The notes beneath the pieces are model-generated. The model saw only the letters and a list, made by a program, of their open reading frames with translations. It was not told where the DNA came from and made no database searches. From NCBI GenBank assembly GCA_963709295.1, contig CAVPVW010000003.1, positions 186,001 to 250,000 on the forward strand: 64,000 bases of DNA. Reading direction: 5' to 3'. The stretch's first letter is position 1; each line of letters begins with the position of its first letter. Position numbers and translations under genes: made by a program. The DNA comes from JBGPQJ01 sp963709295 (GTDB taxonomy: Bacteria; Chloroflexota; Anaerolineae; Anaerolineales; Villigracilaceae). Shown piece by piece: positions 17,402 to 25,769 of the stretch.

Positions 17402-17875
17402 ATGAAAGCGGAAATTCATCCCACGTATTATTCAGACGCAAAAGTTGTTTGTGCCTGCGGAAATACCTGGACCACAGGCTCCACGAAAAAGGAAATCCAT
17501 GTCGAAGTGTGCTCCAAGTGCCACTCATTCTTCAGTGGCGAGCAGCAGCGCATCATGGACATCGAAGGTCAGGTAGACCGGTTTTACAAGAAGCTTCAAG
17601 CTCGCAAGGAGTATGTTGAATCCCAGCAGGCGAAGGAAGATGCCAAGGTTTCACCGAAACGTCCCATCGCAGAACTCGAGCTTGGGACCCGTCCGACATC
17701 CGCGCTTTCAAAGGCGGGGATCACCGAGGTTGGACAACTGTTGGCTAAACTGGCTGAAGGAGATAGCGCAGTCCTCGCCATCGACGGCTTTGGTCGGAAG
17801 AGCCTTATTGATTCGAAGAAGAAGCTTCGCGCATTTGGTTACGACGTGCCAGAAGCTGAGAAATCCGCAGCCTAA
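17402..17875 (+). CDS. rpmE: Ribosomal protein L31 fused to an RNA polymerase alpha-CTD-like domain
   Basis: 157 residues, about twice a normal L31. Residues 1-75 are a zinc-containing (C+) L31: KAEIHPTYY, CACG (C17, C19), CSKC (C37, C40), HSFFSGEQQ. Residues 86-150 match the RpoA C-terminal domain: RPIAELELGTRPTSALSKAG, then ITEVGQLLAKLAEGD and GFGRKSLIDSKKKLRAFGY, a helix-hairpin-helix fold that in RpoA binds UP-element DNA and activators. The linker 75-85 is charged. It has an internal position in the rplU-rpmA-rpmE operon. The L31 identity is firm; what the tail binds is unknown. Confidence 0.93.
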   Translation: MKAEIHPTYYSDAKVVCACGNTWTTGSTKKEIHVEVCSKCHSFFSGEQQRIMDIEGQVDRFYKKLQARKEYVESQQAKEDAKVSPKRPIAELELGTRPTSALSKAGITEVGQLLAKLAEGDSAVLAIDGFGRKSLIDSKKKLRAFGYDVPEAEKSAA

Positions 17876-17913
17876 AAATTTCTGCATCCATCAAGAATTT
17901 CAGGTAAACTTAG

Positions 17914-17945
17914 CAGGCAGAGTCCATCTCTGCCTGTTTTATTAT
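17914..17945 (+). terminator. Intrinsic terminator after rpmE
   Basis: CAGGCAGAG (17914-17922), a five-base loop and CTCTGCCTG (17928-17936), followed by TTTTATTATTTTT. It closes the rplU-rpmA-rpmE unit ahead of tdk. Confidence 0.85.
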
Positions 17946-17976
17946 TTTTCAACGGAAAACGATTGTCAGGAGTAAC

Positions 17977-18558
17977 ATGACCCCCCATATCCACGGCTCC
18001 ATTGAAATTGTTTGCGGATCGATGTTTAGCGGGAAGACAGATGAGTTGATTAGGCGGTTAAGACGCGCTGTGATCGCCCGGAAAAAAGTGCAGGTATTCA
18101 AGCCAGCCATTGACATCCGCTATTCTGTTGAAAAAGTAACATCTCACGCCGGGGCTGATTTTGATGCACTTCCAGTAATAAGTTCCTGGGATATTCTAAA
18201 TAAATTGGACCCGGATACCACTGTCGTAGGCATCGACGAAGCACAATTCTTCGATGAGGGCATTGTTAGCGTTACTCGGCAATTGGCAGATAGGAATTTT
18301 CGTGTGATTGTCGCCGGCCTGGACACAGATTTTAGAGGTGAACCTTTTGGTCCCATGCCAGCCTTAATGGCCAAGGCTGAACGGGTTGATAAACTCCAGG
18401 CGATCTGCATGGTTTGCGGAGAACCTGCCAGCCGTACACAGCGGCTCGTCAACGGCAGCCCCGCAAGATATGACGATCCTGTGGTGATTGTTGGGGCATC
18501 TGAACTTTACGAGGCGAGGTGCCGACTCCATCACGAAGTTCCAGGTGAAAAGAAATAA
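17977..18558 (+). CDS. tdk: Thymidine kinase
   Basis: 193 residues, type II TK. Walker A is GSMFSGKT (14-21), the Walker B/lasso region is IDEAQFFDEG, and the zinc site is C144-x2-C147 with C182 and H185 (CMVCGE and RCRLHH). Reaction: ATP plus thymidine gives dTMP, the salvage route. GTCAGGAG precedes ATG 17977. hpt follows after 14 bases, so a nucleoside/nucleobase salvage pair is likely. Confidence 0.96.
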   Translation: MTPHIHGSIEIVCGSMFSGKTDELIRRLRRAVIARKKVQVFKPAIDIRYSVEKVTSHAGADFDALPVISSWDILNKLDPDTTVVGIDEAQFFDEGIVSVTRQLADRNFRVIVAGLDTDFRGEPFGPMPALMAKAERVDKLQAICMVCGEPASRTQRLVNGSPARYDDPVVIVGASELYEARCRLHHEVPGEKK

Positions 18559-18572
18559 TTCGAGGAGAAGTT

Positions 18573-19127
18573 ATGCGGGATTACCAGGAAATTCTTTCAG
18601 AGATATTGATTGATGGTCCGGAACTTCAAAAACGGGTCCGTGAGTTGGCGGAGGAAGTCAACAGGGATTACGCCGGAGAAGATTTGATGCTTATCTGCAT
18701 CCTGAGAGGCGCCTTGCCTTTCATGGTCGATTTGATGCGCTATATTACGATTCCTCATTCCATCGATTGCATGGCGATTTCCTCTTACGGAGCAGGGAAC
18801 TACGCTTCCACTGGAAATGTGAGGTTGACCCTTGATCTGCAACTGAATATTCAGGGCAAGAATGTGCTGTTGGTGGAGGATATTGTCGATAGCGGGCATA
18901 CATTGGCCCATGTGCTTGAGTTGCTCAACACTCGAAATCCCAGGTCGTTAAAAGTCTGCGTCCTTTTGGACAAGGAAGAACGCAGGGAGGTGGCTGTTCC
19001 GATCGATTACAGAGGTTTTATCATCCCGAATAAATTTGTATTTGGATACGGCTTGGACCTGGATGAATATTACCGGAATTTACCATTTGTTGGAGTAGTG
19101 GATCTTCAAAAATTCCAAGCGGAATAG
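18573..19127 (+). CDS. hpt: Hypoxanthine phosphoribosyltransferase
   Basis: 184 residues. The PRPP-binding signature VLLVEDIVDSGHTL is complete, and the N-terminal catalytic region has ICILRGALPFMVDLMR. The flexible loop region SSYGAGNYASTGNV matches HPRTs. Reaction: hypoxanthine or guanine plus PRPP gives IMP or GMP. GAGGAG precedes ATG 18573. It is cotranscribed with tdk and the CCA enzyme. Confidence 0.96.
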   Translation: MRDYQEILSEILIDGPELQKRVRELAEEVNRDYAGEDLMLICILRGALPFMVDLMRYITIPHSIDCMAISSYGAGNYASTGNVRLTLDLQLNIQGKNVLLVEDIVDSGHTLAHVLELLNTRNPRSLKVCVLLDKEERREVAVPIDYRGFIIPNKFVFGYGLDLDEYYRNLPFVGVVDLQKFQAE

Positions 19128-19142
19128 CTATCATTAGAAATC

Positions 19143-20819
19143 ATGAATGAGCTGGATGACCAAAAAGATTTAACCCCCTACGCAGGCCGCTGGGTGGCAC
19201 GTGTGCGTGGGAAAATTGTTGCTCAGGGGGAAACCGCAGAAGATGCCGCCCACGCTGCCCGACAAAGTAGGACAAAGGAAGCCCCAGAGATAGTGTTTGT
19301 TCCAGACCCCCACACATTATTTGATAATCCATTATTTGGAGCGATATTAAATTCATTGAAACCCGACCAGGAAATTTACCTGGTCGGCGGCGCGGTCAGG
19401 GATTTTCTGTTGCGGCGGGAAACTCATGACCTGGATTTTGCTGTCCCTGCAAGCGGGATAAAAACTGCCAGGCAAGTCGCTAAAGCAATGAAAGGCGCTT
19501 TTTTTGTGCTGGATGAAAAAACAGACACTGGGCGAGTGATACTTACTCAATCCGACTCGCTGCGGGTAGTACTGGATTTTGCGTCCTTCCGGAAGGATAG
19601 CCTTGAAGCTGATTTATCTGCGAGAGATTTTTCAATAAATGCTCTGGCTTACAACTTGAGAACCAAGGAGTATATAGATCCAGTCTCCGGAGTGGAGGAC
19701 TTGCGCTCCGGTGTTATCCGGGCGTGTTCGACATCGACCTTCAAGGATGATCCTGTTCGGATCCTGCGTGCCGTGAGATTTGCGGCAGCCTTGAGTTATT
19801 CGATCAACAAAGAAACTCGGACACGAATGAAACAAGCGATTGATCTCCTAGCGCTGCCAACACCTGAGCGAATTCGGGATGAATTGTTTAAAATACTGAA
19901 TGGACCAAAACCATCTTCAGTTATTCGCGCATTGGATATGTTGGGGGCAATGCCTTTTGTATTTCCCGAGCTAATGTCATTAAAAGGATTGGAACAACCT
20001 GCGCCTCATGTTTTAGATGCATGGGGACATACCCTGAAAGCTGTTGATCACCTCGAATCGATAAACAGAGTGATGGGTTTGCACTACAGCGCTGACTTGG
20101 CTAACGATATACTGACAGGCTTGCTTTCCATGAAGCTGGGACGATTTCGACAGCATTTCGGTGATCACTTTGAGAAATCGCCTGCAGTTGAGAGATCCCG
20201 CCGAGCTTTACTTGTCTTTGCAATCCTATTTCATGATGTTGGGAAACCCGGAACCATTTCCAAGGGTGGTGGAAGAATTCAATTTCTCGGGCATGAAAAG
20301 GTTGGAAGCGCAATCGCTGTTGGACGCGCGATCAAGTTACGCATGAGTAATTCGGAAATGGATTATCTAAGAGTGATAATCCAGAACCACATGCGAATAA
20401 TCCAGCATATCAACTATTTTGCGCGGGAAGGAAAGATCCCGACGAGAAGGGCGGTGTATCGTTTCTTTCGGGACACCGGTGAAGTCGGTGTAGATATATG
20501 TTTTCTCGCGCTTGCGGACCTGCGCGCAACTTACGAAAACGAGATGACCCAGTCGATGTGGACTGCCGCGCTGGATGTGGTTAAAATATTCCTGGAGAAC
20601 TGGTGGGAGACCCACAATCAAACGATTTCCCCTCCAGCATTGGTGGACGGTAACGACCTGATTGCCATATTCCATCTCGAGCCGGGACCCGTAATTGGGA
20701 AGCTCCTGGATGCCATAAAAGAAGCACAAGCAGTGGGTGAAATCCAAACGCGAGATGAAGCGATAAGTTTTGCTGCCAAAAGGCTGACCGAAAGGAAAAG
20801 CGGAAGAAAATCTGATTAA
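19143..20819 (+). CDS. CCA-adding tRNA nucleotidyltransferase / poly(A) polymerase with DUF5678-like N-terminus and HD domain
   Basis: 558 residues. Residues about 10-50 (YAGRWVARVRGKIVAQGETA) resemble DUF5678. The class II nucleotidyltransferase core starts near 75: YLVGGAVRDFLLRRETHDLD with the catalytic Asp pair, then RDFSINALAYN and DPVRILRAVRFAAALSY. An HD domain follows (FHDVGKPGT, GHEKVGS). Role: 3' CCA addition or repair on tRNA, possibly with HD-linked phosphohydrolase activity. Whether it adds CCA or A alone cannot be told here. It is cotranscribed with hpt; the single tRNA in this window lacks an encoded CCA, which such an enzyme would supply. Confidence 0.9.
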   Translation: MNELDDQKDLTPYAGRWVARVRGKIVAQGETAEDAAHAARQSRTKEAPEIVFVPDPHTLFDNPLFGAILNSLKPDQEIYLVGGAVRDFLLRRETHDLDFAVPASGIKTARQVAKAMKGAFFVLDEKTDTGRVILTQSDSLRVVLDFASFRKDSLEADLSARDFSINALAYNLRTKEYIDPVSGVEDLRSGVIRACSTSTFKDDPVRILRAVRFAAALSYSINKETRTRMKQAIDLLALPTPERIRDELFKILNGPKPSSVIRALDMLGAMPFVFPELMSLKGLEQPAPHVLDAWGHTLKAVDHLESINRVMGLHYSADLANDILTGLLSMKLGRFRQHFGDHFEKSPAVERSRRALLVFAILFHDVGKPGTISKGGGRIQFLGHEKVGSAIAVGRAIKLRMSNSEMDYLRVIIQNHMRIIQHINYFAREGKIPTRRAVYRFFRDTGEVGVDICFLALADLRATYENEMTQSMWTAALDVVKIFLENWWETHNQTISPPALVDGNDLIAIFHLEPGPVIGKLLDAIKEAQAVGEIQTRDEAISFAAKRLTERKSGRKSD

Positions 20820-20828
20820 AAGGATCCG

Positions 20829-21593
20829 ATGGAAACAGCCAAACTGCCTCATGCTACAATTCGGTATCTGCGCTGCGGGTATGGAAAGCCACTGGTCCTT
20901 CTCCATGGTTTTCCACTCGATAGTGGAATCTGGTCACCTGTTGTGCCGCTGCTGGAGAAGGATTTTGAGATAATCCTGCCAGACCTTCGCGGTTTTGGTG
21001 GGTCTTTATTCAATGCCGCAGAATACTCGCTATCGGACATGGCAGATGATGTCATCCATCTTCTGGATCACCTGGGAATTGAAAAGGCTGTTATTGCAGG
21101 GCATTCCATGGGAGGATACATCGCTCTGGCCATTGCTAAAACCTATCCAGAGCGACTGCTTGGCTTGGGATTGATCTCCACCCAGGTATTACCCGATACG
21201 TCTGAGCGGAAGCAGTCTCGTTACCAGGCCGTTGCCCAAATCGAGGAATTTGGGCTAGAACCTTTGGTCAAGAATATGGCTGGAAAGCTTACTTTGGACT
21301 TATCCCTAAGGGAAGTTCTTTCGAATATAATGCGAAACCAGCCTGAGGCAGGAGTCATAGGTGCATTAAAGGGACTTGCCGAACGACCTGATCAGACATC
21401 AACACTTATGCATCTTCAGAAGCCTGTGTTGATTGTTCATGGTGATGCGGATTCGTTGATCTCAGTAGATCGTGCCTGGGAGATGAAAGAATTAAAACCA
21501 AACTCGGCATTAGTGATCATCCCAAAAGCTGGGCACATGCCGATGATGGAAAATCCGGCTGAAACTGCGGCTTCATTCCGAAGATTGATTTAA
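20829..21593 (+). CDS. Alpha/beta-hydrolase fold protein
   Basis: 254 residues. The catalytic triad is visible: S93 in GHSMGGY, an Asp in HGDADSLIS (206 or 208) and H236 in KAGHMPMMENP. The oxyanion region is VLLHGFPLD. This is the pattern of cytoplasmic esterases and carboxylesterases (BioH/PcaD-like); the substrate cannot be inferred. No signal peptide is seen. It is last in the tdk-hpt-cca series and ends just before a very strong terminator. Confidence 0.9.
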   Translation: METAKLPHATIRYLRCGYGKPLVLLHGFPLDSGIWSPVVPLLEKDFEIILPDLRGFGGSLFNAAEYSLSDMADDVIHLLDHLGIEKAVIAGHSMGGYIALAIAKTYPERLLGLGLISTQVLPDTSERKQSRYQAVAQIEEFGLEPLVKNMAGKLTLDLSLREVLSNIMRNQPEAGVIGALKGLAERPDQTSTLMHLQKPVLIVHGDADSLISVDRAWEMKELKPNSALVIIPKAGHMPMMENPAETAASFRRLI

Positions 21594-21598
21594 CATTG

Positions 21599-21654
21599 CT
21601 AATGTCTGATTCAAAAAATGCCCTATTTTGGGCATTTTTTGAATCAGACATTAG
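21599..21654. terminator. Perfect 25-bp inverted repeat, bidirectional terminator
   Basis: Arms 21599-21623 and 21630-21654 are exactly complementary over 25 bases, with a six-base TATTTT loop. The stem contains the A6/T6 tracts that act as U-tails in either direction. It separates the hydrolase (+) from the zinc-ribbon gene (-), whose stop codon lies inside one arm. Confidence 0.9.
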
Positions 21655-21947
21655 GGATAAATCTCGAGAAGGACAGGCTCATACTTACACCTGCAACCAT
21701 GAATGTGAGAACAGCCTTCATGAGGCAGCTGCGGTACCTTGTCTTTCGAGAAAGCGCCGCTCAATTCGTAGCACAGCGGACAAGCATCTGCCCCGGCATT
21801 AATTCGAATTTGGCCCACACGTGGGTTGGCAATAAGATTTTTCAACGCAACTGCCATCGTTGAGAATTCCATTAAATTCGCCTGGCAACTGCTGCAGGTC
21901 GTGGCAGTGTCAGGCGATATGGCATTACATCGAGAACACGTTTGCAA
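21651..21947 (-). CDS. Zinc-ribbon protein with second Cys/His cluster, unknown function
   Basis: 98 residues. The N-terminal zinc ribbon is C4-x2-C7-x10-C18-x2-C21. The C-terminal part has ACPLCYELSGAFSKDK, then LPHEGCSHIHGCRCKYEP, a second likely metal site. The latter (CPxC, acidic loop, LPH, CRC) recalls the C-terminal motif of Mu F/SPP1 gp7 phage head-morphogenesis proteins, though no other phage gene is near. The start ATG 21947 has only a weak Shine-Dalgarno, and the stop lies in the shared terminator. Function unknown. Confidence 0.7.
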   Translation of the reverse strand: MQTCSRCNAISPDTATTCSSCQANLMEFSTMAVALKNLIANPRVGQIRINAGADACPLCYELSGAFSKDKVPQLPHEGCSHIHGCRCKYEPVLLEIYP

Positions 21948-21991
21948 GGGTAGCCTCCCAGGAAGTTTTCCCTATTTTACTCCCAGTTAGC

Positions 21992-22426
21992 TTAAGCTTG
22001 CAAAGGATTAGGTGCGATAAATGGACTTGTATGTTTGCGCAGGTCGACCCCGTTATTTTCAGCATTTGCCCTGCGGGTAAGGTTGTTCAAGTGTGCAAGT
22101 AGGACTCCGCTGGGCACGGGTTTGATAAGGTAGTCATCAGCCCCTGCATCAAGTGCACTGGCGACCATGCCTGGATTATCGAGCGCAGAAAGGATGATGA
22201 TCGGGACTTTGCTGAAACTGCGGACTTCCCGGCATACCTCCCAGCCGTCCTTGCCGGGCATCATCAGGTCGAGGATGATGATATCCGGATCAATGGCGCG
22301 AACCAGCTGCAAACCTTCCTCGCCGTTATTGGAGGTAAAGATTTCCAGGCCATGGCTTTTTAATAACAAAGACAATAAGTCTGTCATGGCGGGATCATCA
22401 TCGATAGCGATGGCTTTGATGGGCAT
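21992..22426 (-). CDS. Single-domain response regulator (CheY-like receiver)
   Basis: 144 residues from ATG 22426, chosen for GGAG nine bases upstream; TTG 22456 is an alternative. Receiver landmarks are the acidic pocket AIDDDP (D9-D11), phospho-acceptor D53 in LDLMMPGKDGW, Ser/Thr at ILSALD and K102 in YLIKP. There is no output domain; about 25 C-terminal residues are polar. No histidine kinase is adjacent, so it is an orphan. Confidence 0.92.
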   Translation of the reverse strand: MPIKAIAIDDDPAMTDLLSLLLKSHGLEIFTSNNGEEGLQLVRAIDPDIIILDLMMPGKDGWEVCREVRSFSKVPIIILSALDNPGMVASALDAGADDYLIKPVPSGVLLAHLNNLTRRANAENNGVDLRKHTSPFIAPNPLQA

Positions 22427-22519
22427 AAAAAGTCTCCACGATTGGGTGTGCCCCAATTATCGCTTATCTTCGCCGTTTCCAACTTTGCAACTGGTTTACA
22501 GTATAAACTCGTGGGATCT

Positions 22520-23875
22520 TTACAATTGACCGCTGTCCGTAACTGATTCCATCCATGCCAGATGATCTGGGTTATTAAACCGATCGAGCAGGAATCCACT
22601 GGAATATTTGGGAAGGTCTCCGCCTGAAATGTGAAGTGAGATTAACTCTCCCACGCCGCATGCTGACATGATCCCATAACCGGAAAGAGCGCCTGACAGA
22701 AATAATCCTTTTACTGATGTTGGTCCCACAATTGGACGATTATCGCGGGATTTCGTGTAGAAACCACCGTCAAGCTGTGGACGGGGATATCGGCCATAAT
22801 ACCCCTTTATTGCCGGGATCATCCTGGTCATTCCTCTCATGGCCACCTCGGGGTAGTACTCATCGAGAGGTGGGTTGGATGAAGGTTCCATTTCCTTGTC
22901 TTGATATTCCCACAACATTAACACCATATCGCTACCAGGTCCACCTTCGGGACGGGTGTGTGCACCCGAAGGGAATGGATCGGTCAACCACCTGGTATCA
23001 GGATCGTTTTTAAGATCTTCAGCCTCTTCTTAACTCCAATCCAGTTGTTGTGGATCGTCCCAAATGAGCAAAGGTGCATCCCGGTTAACCGCTCCCAGGT
23101 TGTCTCTAAAAGTTACTTTTAAGTGAAGTTCAGTTTTTACAGGAATATCCAGACCGCACAGATTTCCTATACTTTTGAAATATGGTCCTGCTGCATTAAT
23201 AAAAGTTCCCGTGCGAATGATCTCTCCGGAATCGACCGCAATAGAATTTACTTGATTGTTTTTGATTTCCACTCCGGTCACCTTCCTGGAAACGAATCGG
23301 ACACCCATTTCGCGTGCCTGATTCAACAGGTGCATACCCAATTGTTGAGCTGATAACCAGCCCGCCCTGCGGACATGCAGTGCAGCAATGGCATTCTCGG
23401 TCAGGTAGGGAAAGTGTTTTGCCACGAGATGGGAGCCTATCAACAAATCTGCTCCGGTTTGCTCATCTTCATAACCTTCCAATTTGTGGCTTATGTACGT
23501 GGAATTTGATTCAGTGTGAATTCGCAGTGGGCCGGCGCCGAGATTTGATATCTTCTGAGCTCGCTGGGTCGTGGCTGGGATTTTATCTTGATCCGCAGTG
23601 ACAAATAGGTAGCCTCGTTTGTTCAACGAGAAAATGTTTCCACTGGTATCTGCGATGGATTCTAAAAGGTCTATGGATCTATTCATTAAAGAAAGCATTT
23701 CCGGGTCCGGCCACCAATTTCGATAACATTCGGTTGAACGGCTGGATGTTAGATTTAAAGGCGGTAGTTCATCAATCAGGGTGATATCCCGGACACCTTG
23801 TTGAGCAAGGAAGTAAGCGGCACTTACGCCTGCGATACCCGCGCCGCAAATAACAATCTCTGAGGAAGAGGACAT
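22520..23875 (-). pseudogene. FAD-dependent amine/amino-acid oxidoreductase (DAO family) with an in-frame TAA
   Basis: The frame runs 452 codons but codon 282 (23030-23032) is TAA. The N-terminal part has the FAD-binding IVICGAGIAGVSAAYFLAQQ and the second glycine/acid strand ITLIDE. The middle has GTFINAAGPY. After the stop the frame continues sensibly (EEAEDLKNDPDTRWL) into the DAO C-terminus RPIVGPTSVKGLFLSGALSG. Related enzymes (sarcosine, glycine and proline oxidase types) oxidise a C-N bond; the substrate is unknown. GAA or CAA to TAA would be one substitution, so either a fresh nonsense allele or a base-call error. Confidence 0.82.
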
Positions 23876-23935
23876 GATTAATTATCTGCCAAAATTATTA
23901 GAAGGGGATAAGGTTTCCCGTTAAGTTGACATTAT

Positions 23936-23961
23936 AAAACCGCCCAACTTAGGGCGGTTTT
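23936..23961 (-). terminator. Intrinsic terminator after the glutaredoxin pair
   Basis: AAAACCGCCC, a six-base loop, GGGCGGTTTT, then an AT-rich tail on the minus strand. The stop of the first glutaredoxin gene lies at its edge. Confidence 0.85.
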
Positions 23962-24250
23962 AGTCCGTGAGAATGGTTTTCATCTGGGTGAGTTTTTCTG
24001 CCAAGATCGAATTTTGTGGTTCGACAAGAATGTTGCCGTCTGGGAAGATGATCGTGGGGACGCTCTCGTTCCCGTGGTTGATTTGCCGCACAAACTCTCG
24101 AGCTTTGTGGTCATCCGCGATATCGATATCGATGAATGGAATTTTGGAATCCGCCATCAATTTACGTGCCCTGCGGCAATCAGGGCACCATGATTTACTA
24201 TAGGAGACGATTGTTTTTGGTGAAAACGAATATAAGTCGTCAGTAGCCAT
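23960..24250 (-). CDS. Glutaredoxin/mycoredoxin-like protein
   Basis: 96 residues, thioredoxin fold. Active site is WCPDC (C22, C25) at the start of helix 1, the cis-Pro loop is VPTIIFPDG, and the tail is helical. CPDC with an IIFPDG loop is typical of mycoredoxin-type glutaredoxins in Actinobacteria and Chloroflexota. It would reduce mixed disulfides in the cytoplasm. It is paralogous to the gene 12 bases upstream. Confidence 0.88.
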   Translation of the reverse strand: MATDDLYSFSPKTIVSYSKSWCPDCRRARKLMADSKIPFIDIDIADDHKAREFVRQINHGNESVPTIIFPDGNILVEPQNSILAEKLTQMKTILTD

Positions 24251-24262
24251 GGTGCAGTCCGT

Positions 24263-24535
24263 TCAGTCGAGGGAAATTTTCTTGCCCAGTTCTTCATCAG
24301 AGGGCTCAATTAAAATACTGCCATCAGGAAAAATAATGGTAGGAATCCGAACCCGTCGTGTCAGCTTCTCAAGAAAAGTAAACGCATCACGGTCTTTCCC
24401 AATGTCAATCTCGATGTGTTCGATCTTTCGATTGACTAGGAAAGCCCTCGATCTCCGGCAGTCGGGGCACCATGTCGTGGAGTACATCACAATCATGCTG
24501 GGATGGGGATTATACAAATCTGAGTTATTTGTCAT
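24263..24535 (-). CDS. Second glutaredoxin/mycoredoxin-like protein, tandem paralogue
   Basis: 90 residues, with the same plan as its neighbour: TWCPDCRRSRAFL (C23, C26), IPTIIFPDGSILIEPS. The two genes share the CPDCRR segment and the PTIIFPDG loop but differ in the rest, so the duplication is old. They form a two-gene unit on the minus strand. The 275 bases between this gene and the ATP-grasp gene contain only the latter's terminator. Confidence 0.87.
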   Translation of the reverse strand: MTNNSDLYNPHPSMIVMYSTTWCPDCRRSRAFLVNRKIEHIEIDIGKDRDAFTFLEKLTRRVRIPTIIFPDGSILIEPSDEELGKKISLD

Positions 24536-24712
24536 AATAGTATCAATGTTGGATTGAAAAAATTATACATGAGGGACTTTCGGCAGACAAGGTGGCGCGC
24601 ATGAAAACTGTAATGGATTTCGGGTGACTGGCATCCTGTTTATCAGGTGTCTTTTTACCTCCCCAGGGAGGGAAACTGCTTCTTCCTGATCTAAAGAGGG
24701 ACTTCCTAAATA

Positions 24713-24758
24713 ATAAAAAACCCAGCAATGGATACTGCGCATAACCGCCGCTGGGTTT
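24713..24758 (-). terminator. Intrinsic terminator of the ATP-grasp/kinase operon
   Basis: On the minus strand AAACCCAGC (ending 24750), a 23-base loop, GCTGGG and then TTTTTTATTATTT. It lies 53 bases downstream of the ATP-grasp stop. Confidence 0.75.
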
Positions 24759-24810
24759 GGTAACGAATAAATAATATGGTCACCAGTAAGAACGTGAAGA
24801 CTATGCAGAG

Positions 24811-25767
24811 CTATTTATGATTATTCTTTTGGTGGCGAATAGCGTTATCAATAATTAACTTAAGAAAACCGGAATGCTTCATGGGATCCCTGAGAAGAAT
24901 GCTGTCTGCACAGGCGGGATCCGCAGGATCGTCGAAGACACCACAGCTGGGATTTATCTCGATCATGAAAATTTCTCCCTCGCGATTTATGCGAAAATCG
25001 CAGCGGGCATAACCGTTGCCTTTCATTTCGACGAACAAACGGCTTACATAATTGCGCAGCGTTTTATCGACCTTCGGATCGGTCACGGCAACAGGTTTCA
25101 TCAAGGCGGCATTGGTCCATTTCATATCTACGTGCTTGAAGCTTTCCCCAGGTGGGAACAGGTATTCAATGGGTTGGAACGTATGAGGTCGTTTTGGGTT
25201 GTCCAGGTTTTCCACAGCAAGAGCAGTGAGTTCGTGACCGTCGATAAATTCTTCGACCAACACTCCGTCAAACTCGTCGAAGGTAATGGCTGCTTGAGCA
25301 TGAAGGTCAGCAGAATTAGTCACGCGGGATTCCTTCCGGATTCCCATGCTTGCCCACCCGTGGGGTGGTTTTACTATCAATGGATATTGAAGTGTTCTTG
25401 ACGCAAATTCTATTTCTTCTTGCGTGGAGGCAAACACACTTCCCGGAAACGGGATTCCAGCCTTCATTGCGGCATCCTTCATCTCAGCCCGGGGAGGATC
25501 ATAAAAATGTCCAAAAGCTCCGGTTATTGCGACTCCCATTCCTCTCAGGATGTTTGGAAGATCGTAAAGCCAGTCATCCGGAGAGCCGGCTGTCAAATTA
25601 ATGAATACCTCGACACCGTTATCCATCAGGCTTTTAACTTCCGCCTCGATATTATCTGGATCAAGGACACGGTGCTCCCATTCATAGCCATCAAAATAAG
25701 GCGCCAAGTCGTATCCCAGCGGATCGGAATTATCACCTGTAGGACTGGATAGAATACATATGTGCAT
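24811..25767 (-). CDS. ATP-grasp ligase, D-Ala-D-Ala ligase-like
   Basis: 318 residues. ATP-grasp features: YPLIVKPPHGWASMGIRK (nucleotide-binding Lys and glycine loop), GVLVEEFIDGHELTALAVEN, GYARCDFRIN and FMIEINPSCG (Mg-binding Glu and Asn). The N-terminal GSPDDWLYDLPNILRGMGVA and ITGAFGHFYDPPRAEMKDAA match D-Ala-D-Ala-ligase-type N domains. It makes an amide bond via an acylphosphate; substrate unknown. It lies two bases after the sugar-kinase gene, so it belongs to this operon. It is not likely to be the housekeeping Ddl, given the context. Confidence 0.8.
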   Translation of the reverse strand: MHICILSSPTGDNSDPLGYDLAPYFDGYEWEHRVLDPDNIEAEVKSLMDNGVEVFINLTAGSPDDWLYDLPNILRGMGVAITGAFGHFYDPPRAEMKDAAMKAGIPFPGSVFASTQEEIEFASRTLQYPLIVKPPHGWASMGIRKESRVTNSADLHAQAAITFDEFDGVLVEEFIDGHELTALAVENLDNPKRPHTFQPIEYLFPPGESFKHVDMKWTNAALMKPVAVTDPKVDKTLRNYVSRLFVEMKGNGYARCDFRINREGEIFMIEINPSCGVFDDPADPACADSILLRDPMKHSGFLKLIIDNAIRHQKNNHK

Positions 25768-25769
25768 AA

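Noticed and set aside
21651..21947. Prophage remnant
   Set aside because: Only a short Cys motif recalls phage head proteins; flanking genes are all chromosomal and there is no integrase or attachment repeat.
24543..24728. 61-codon minus-strand open frame
   Set aside because: Low-plausibility composition, no Shine-Dalgarno, and it runs into the ATP-grasp operon terminator.
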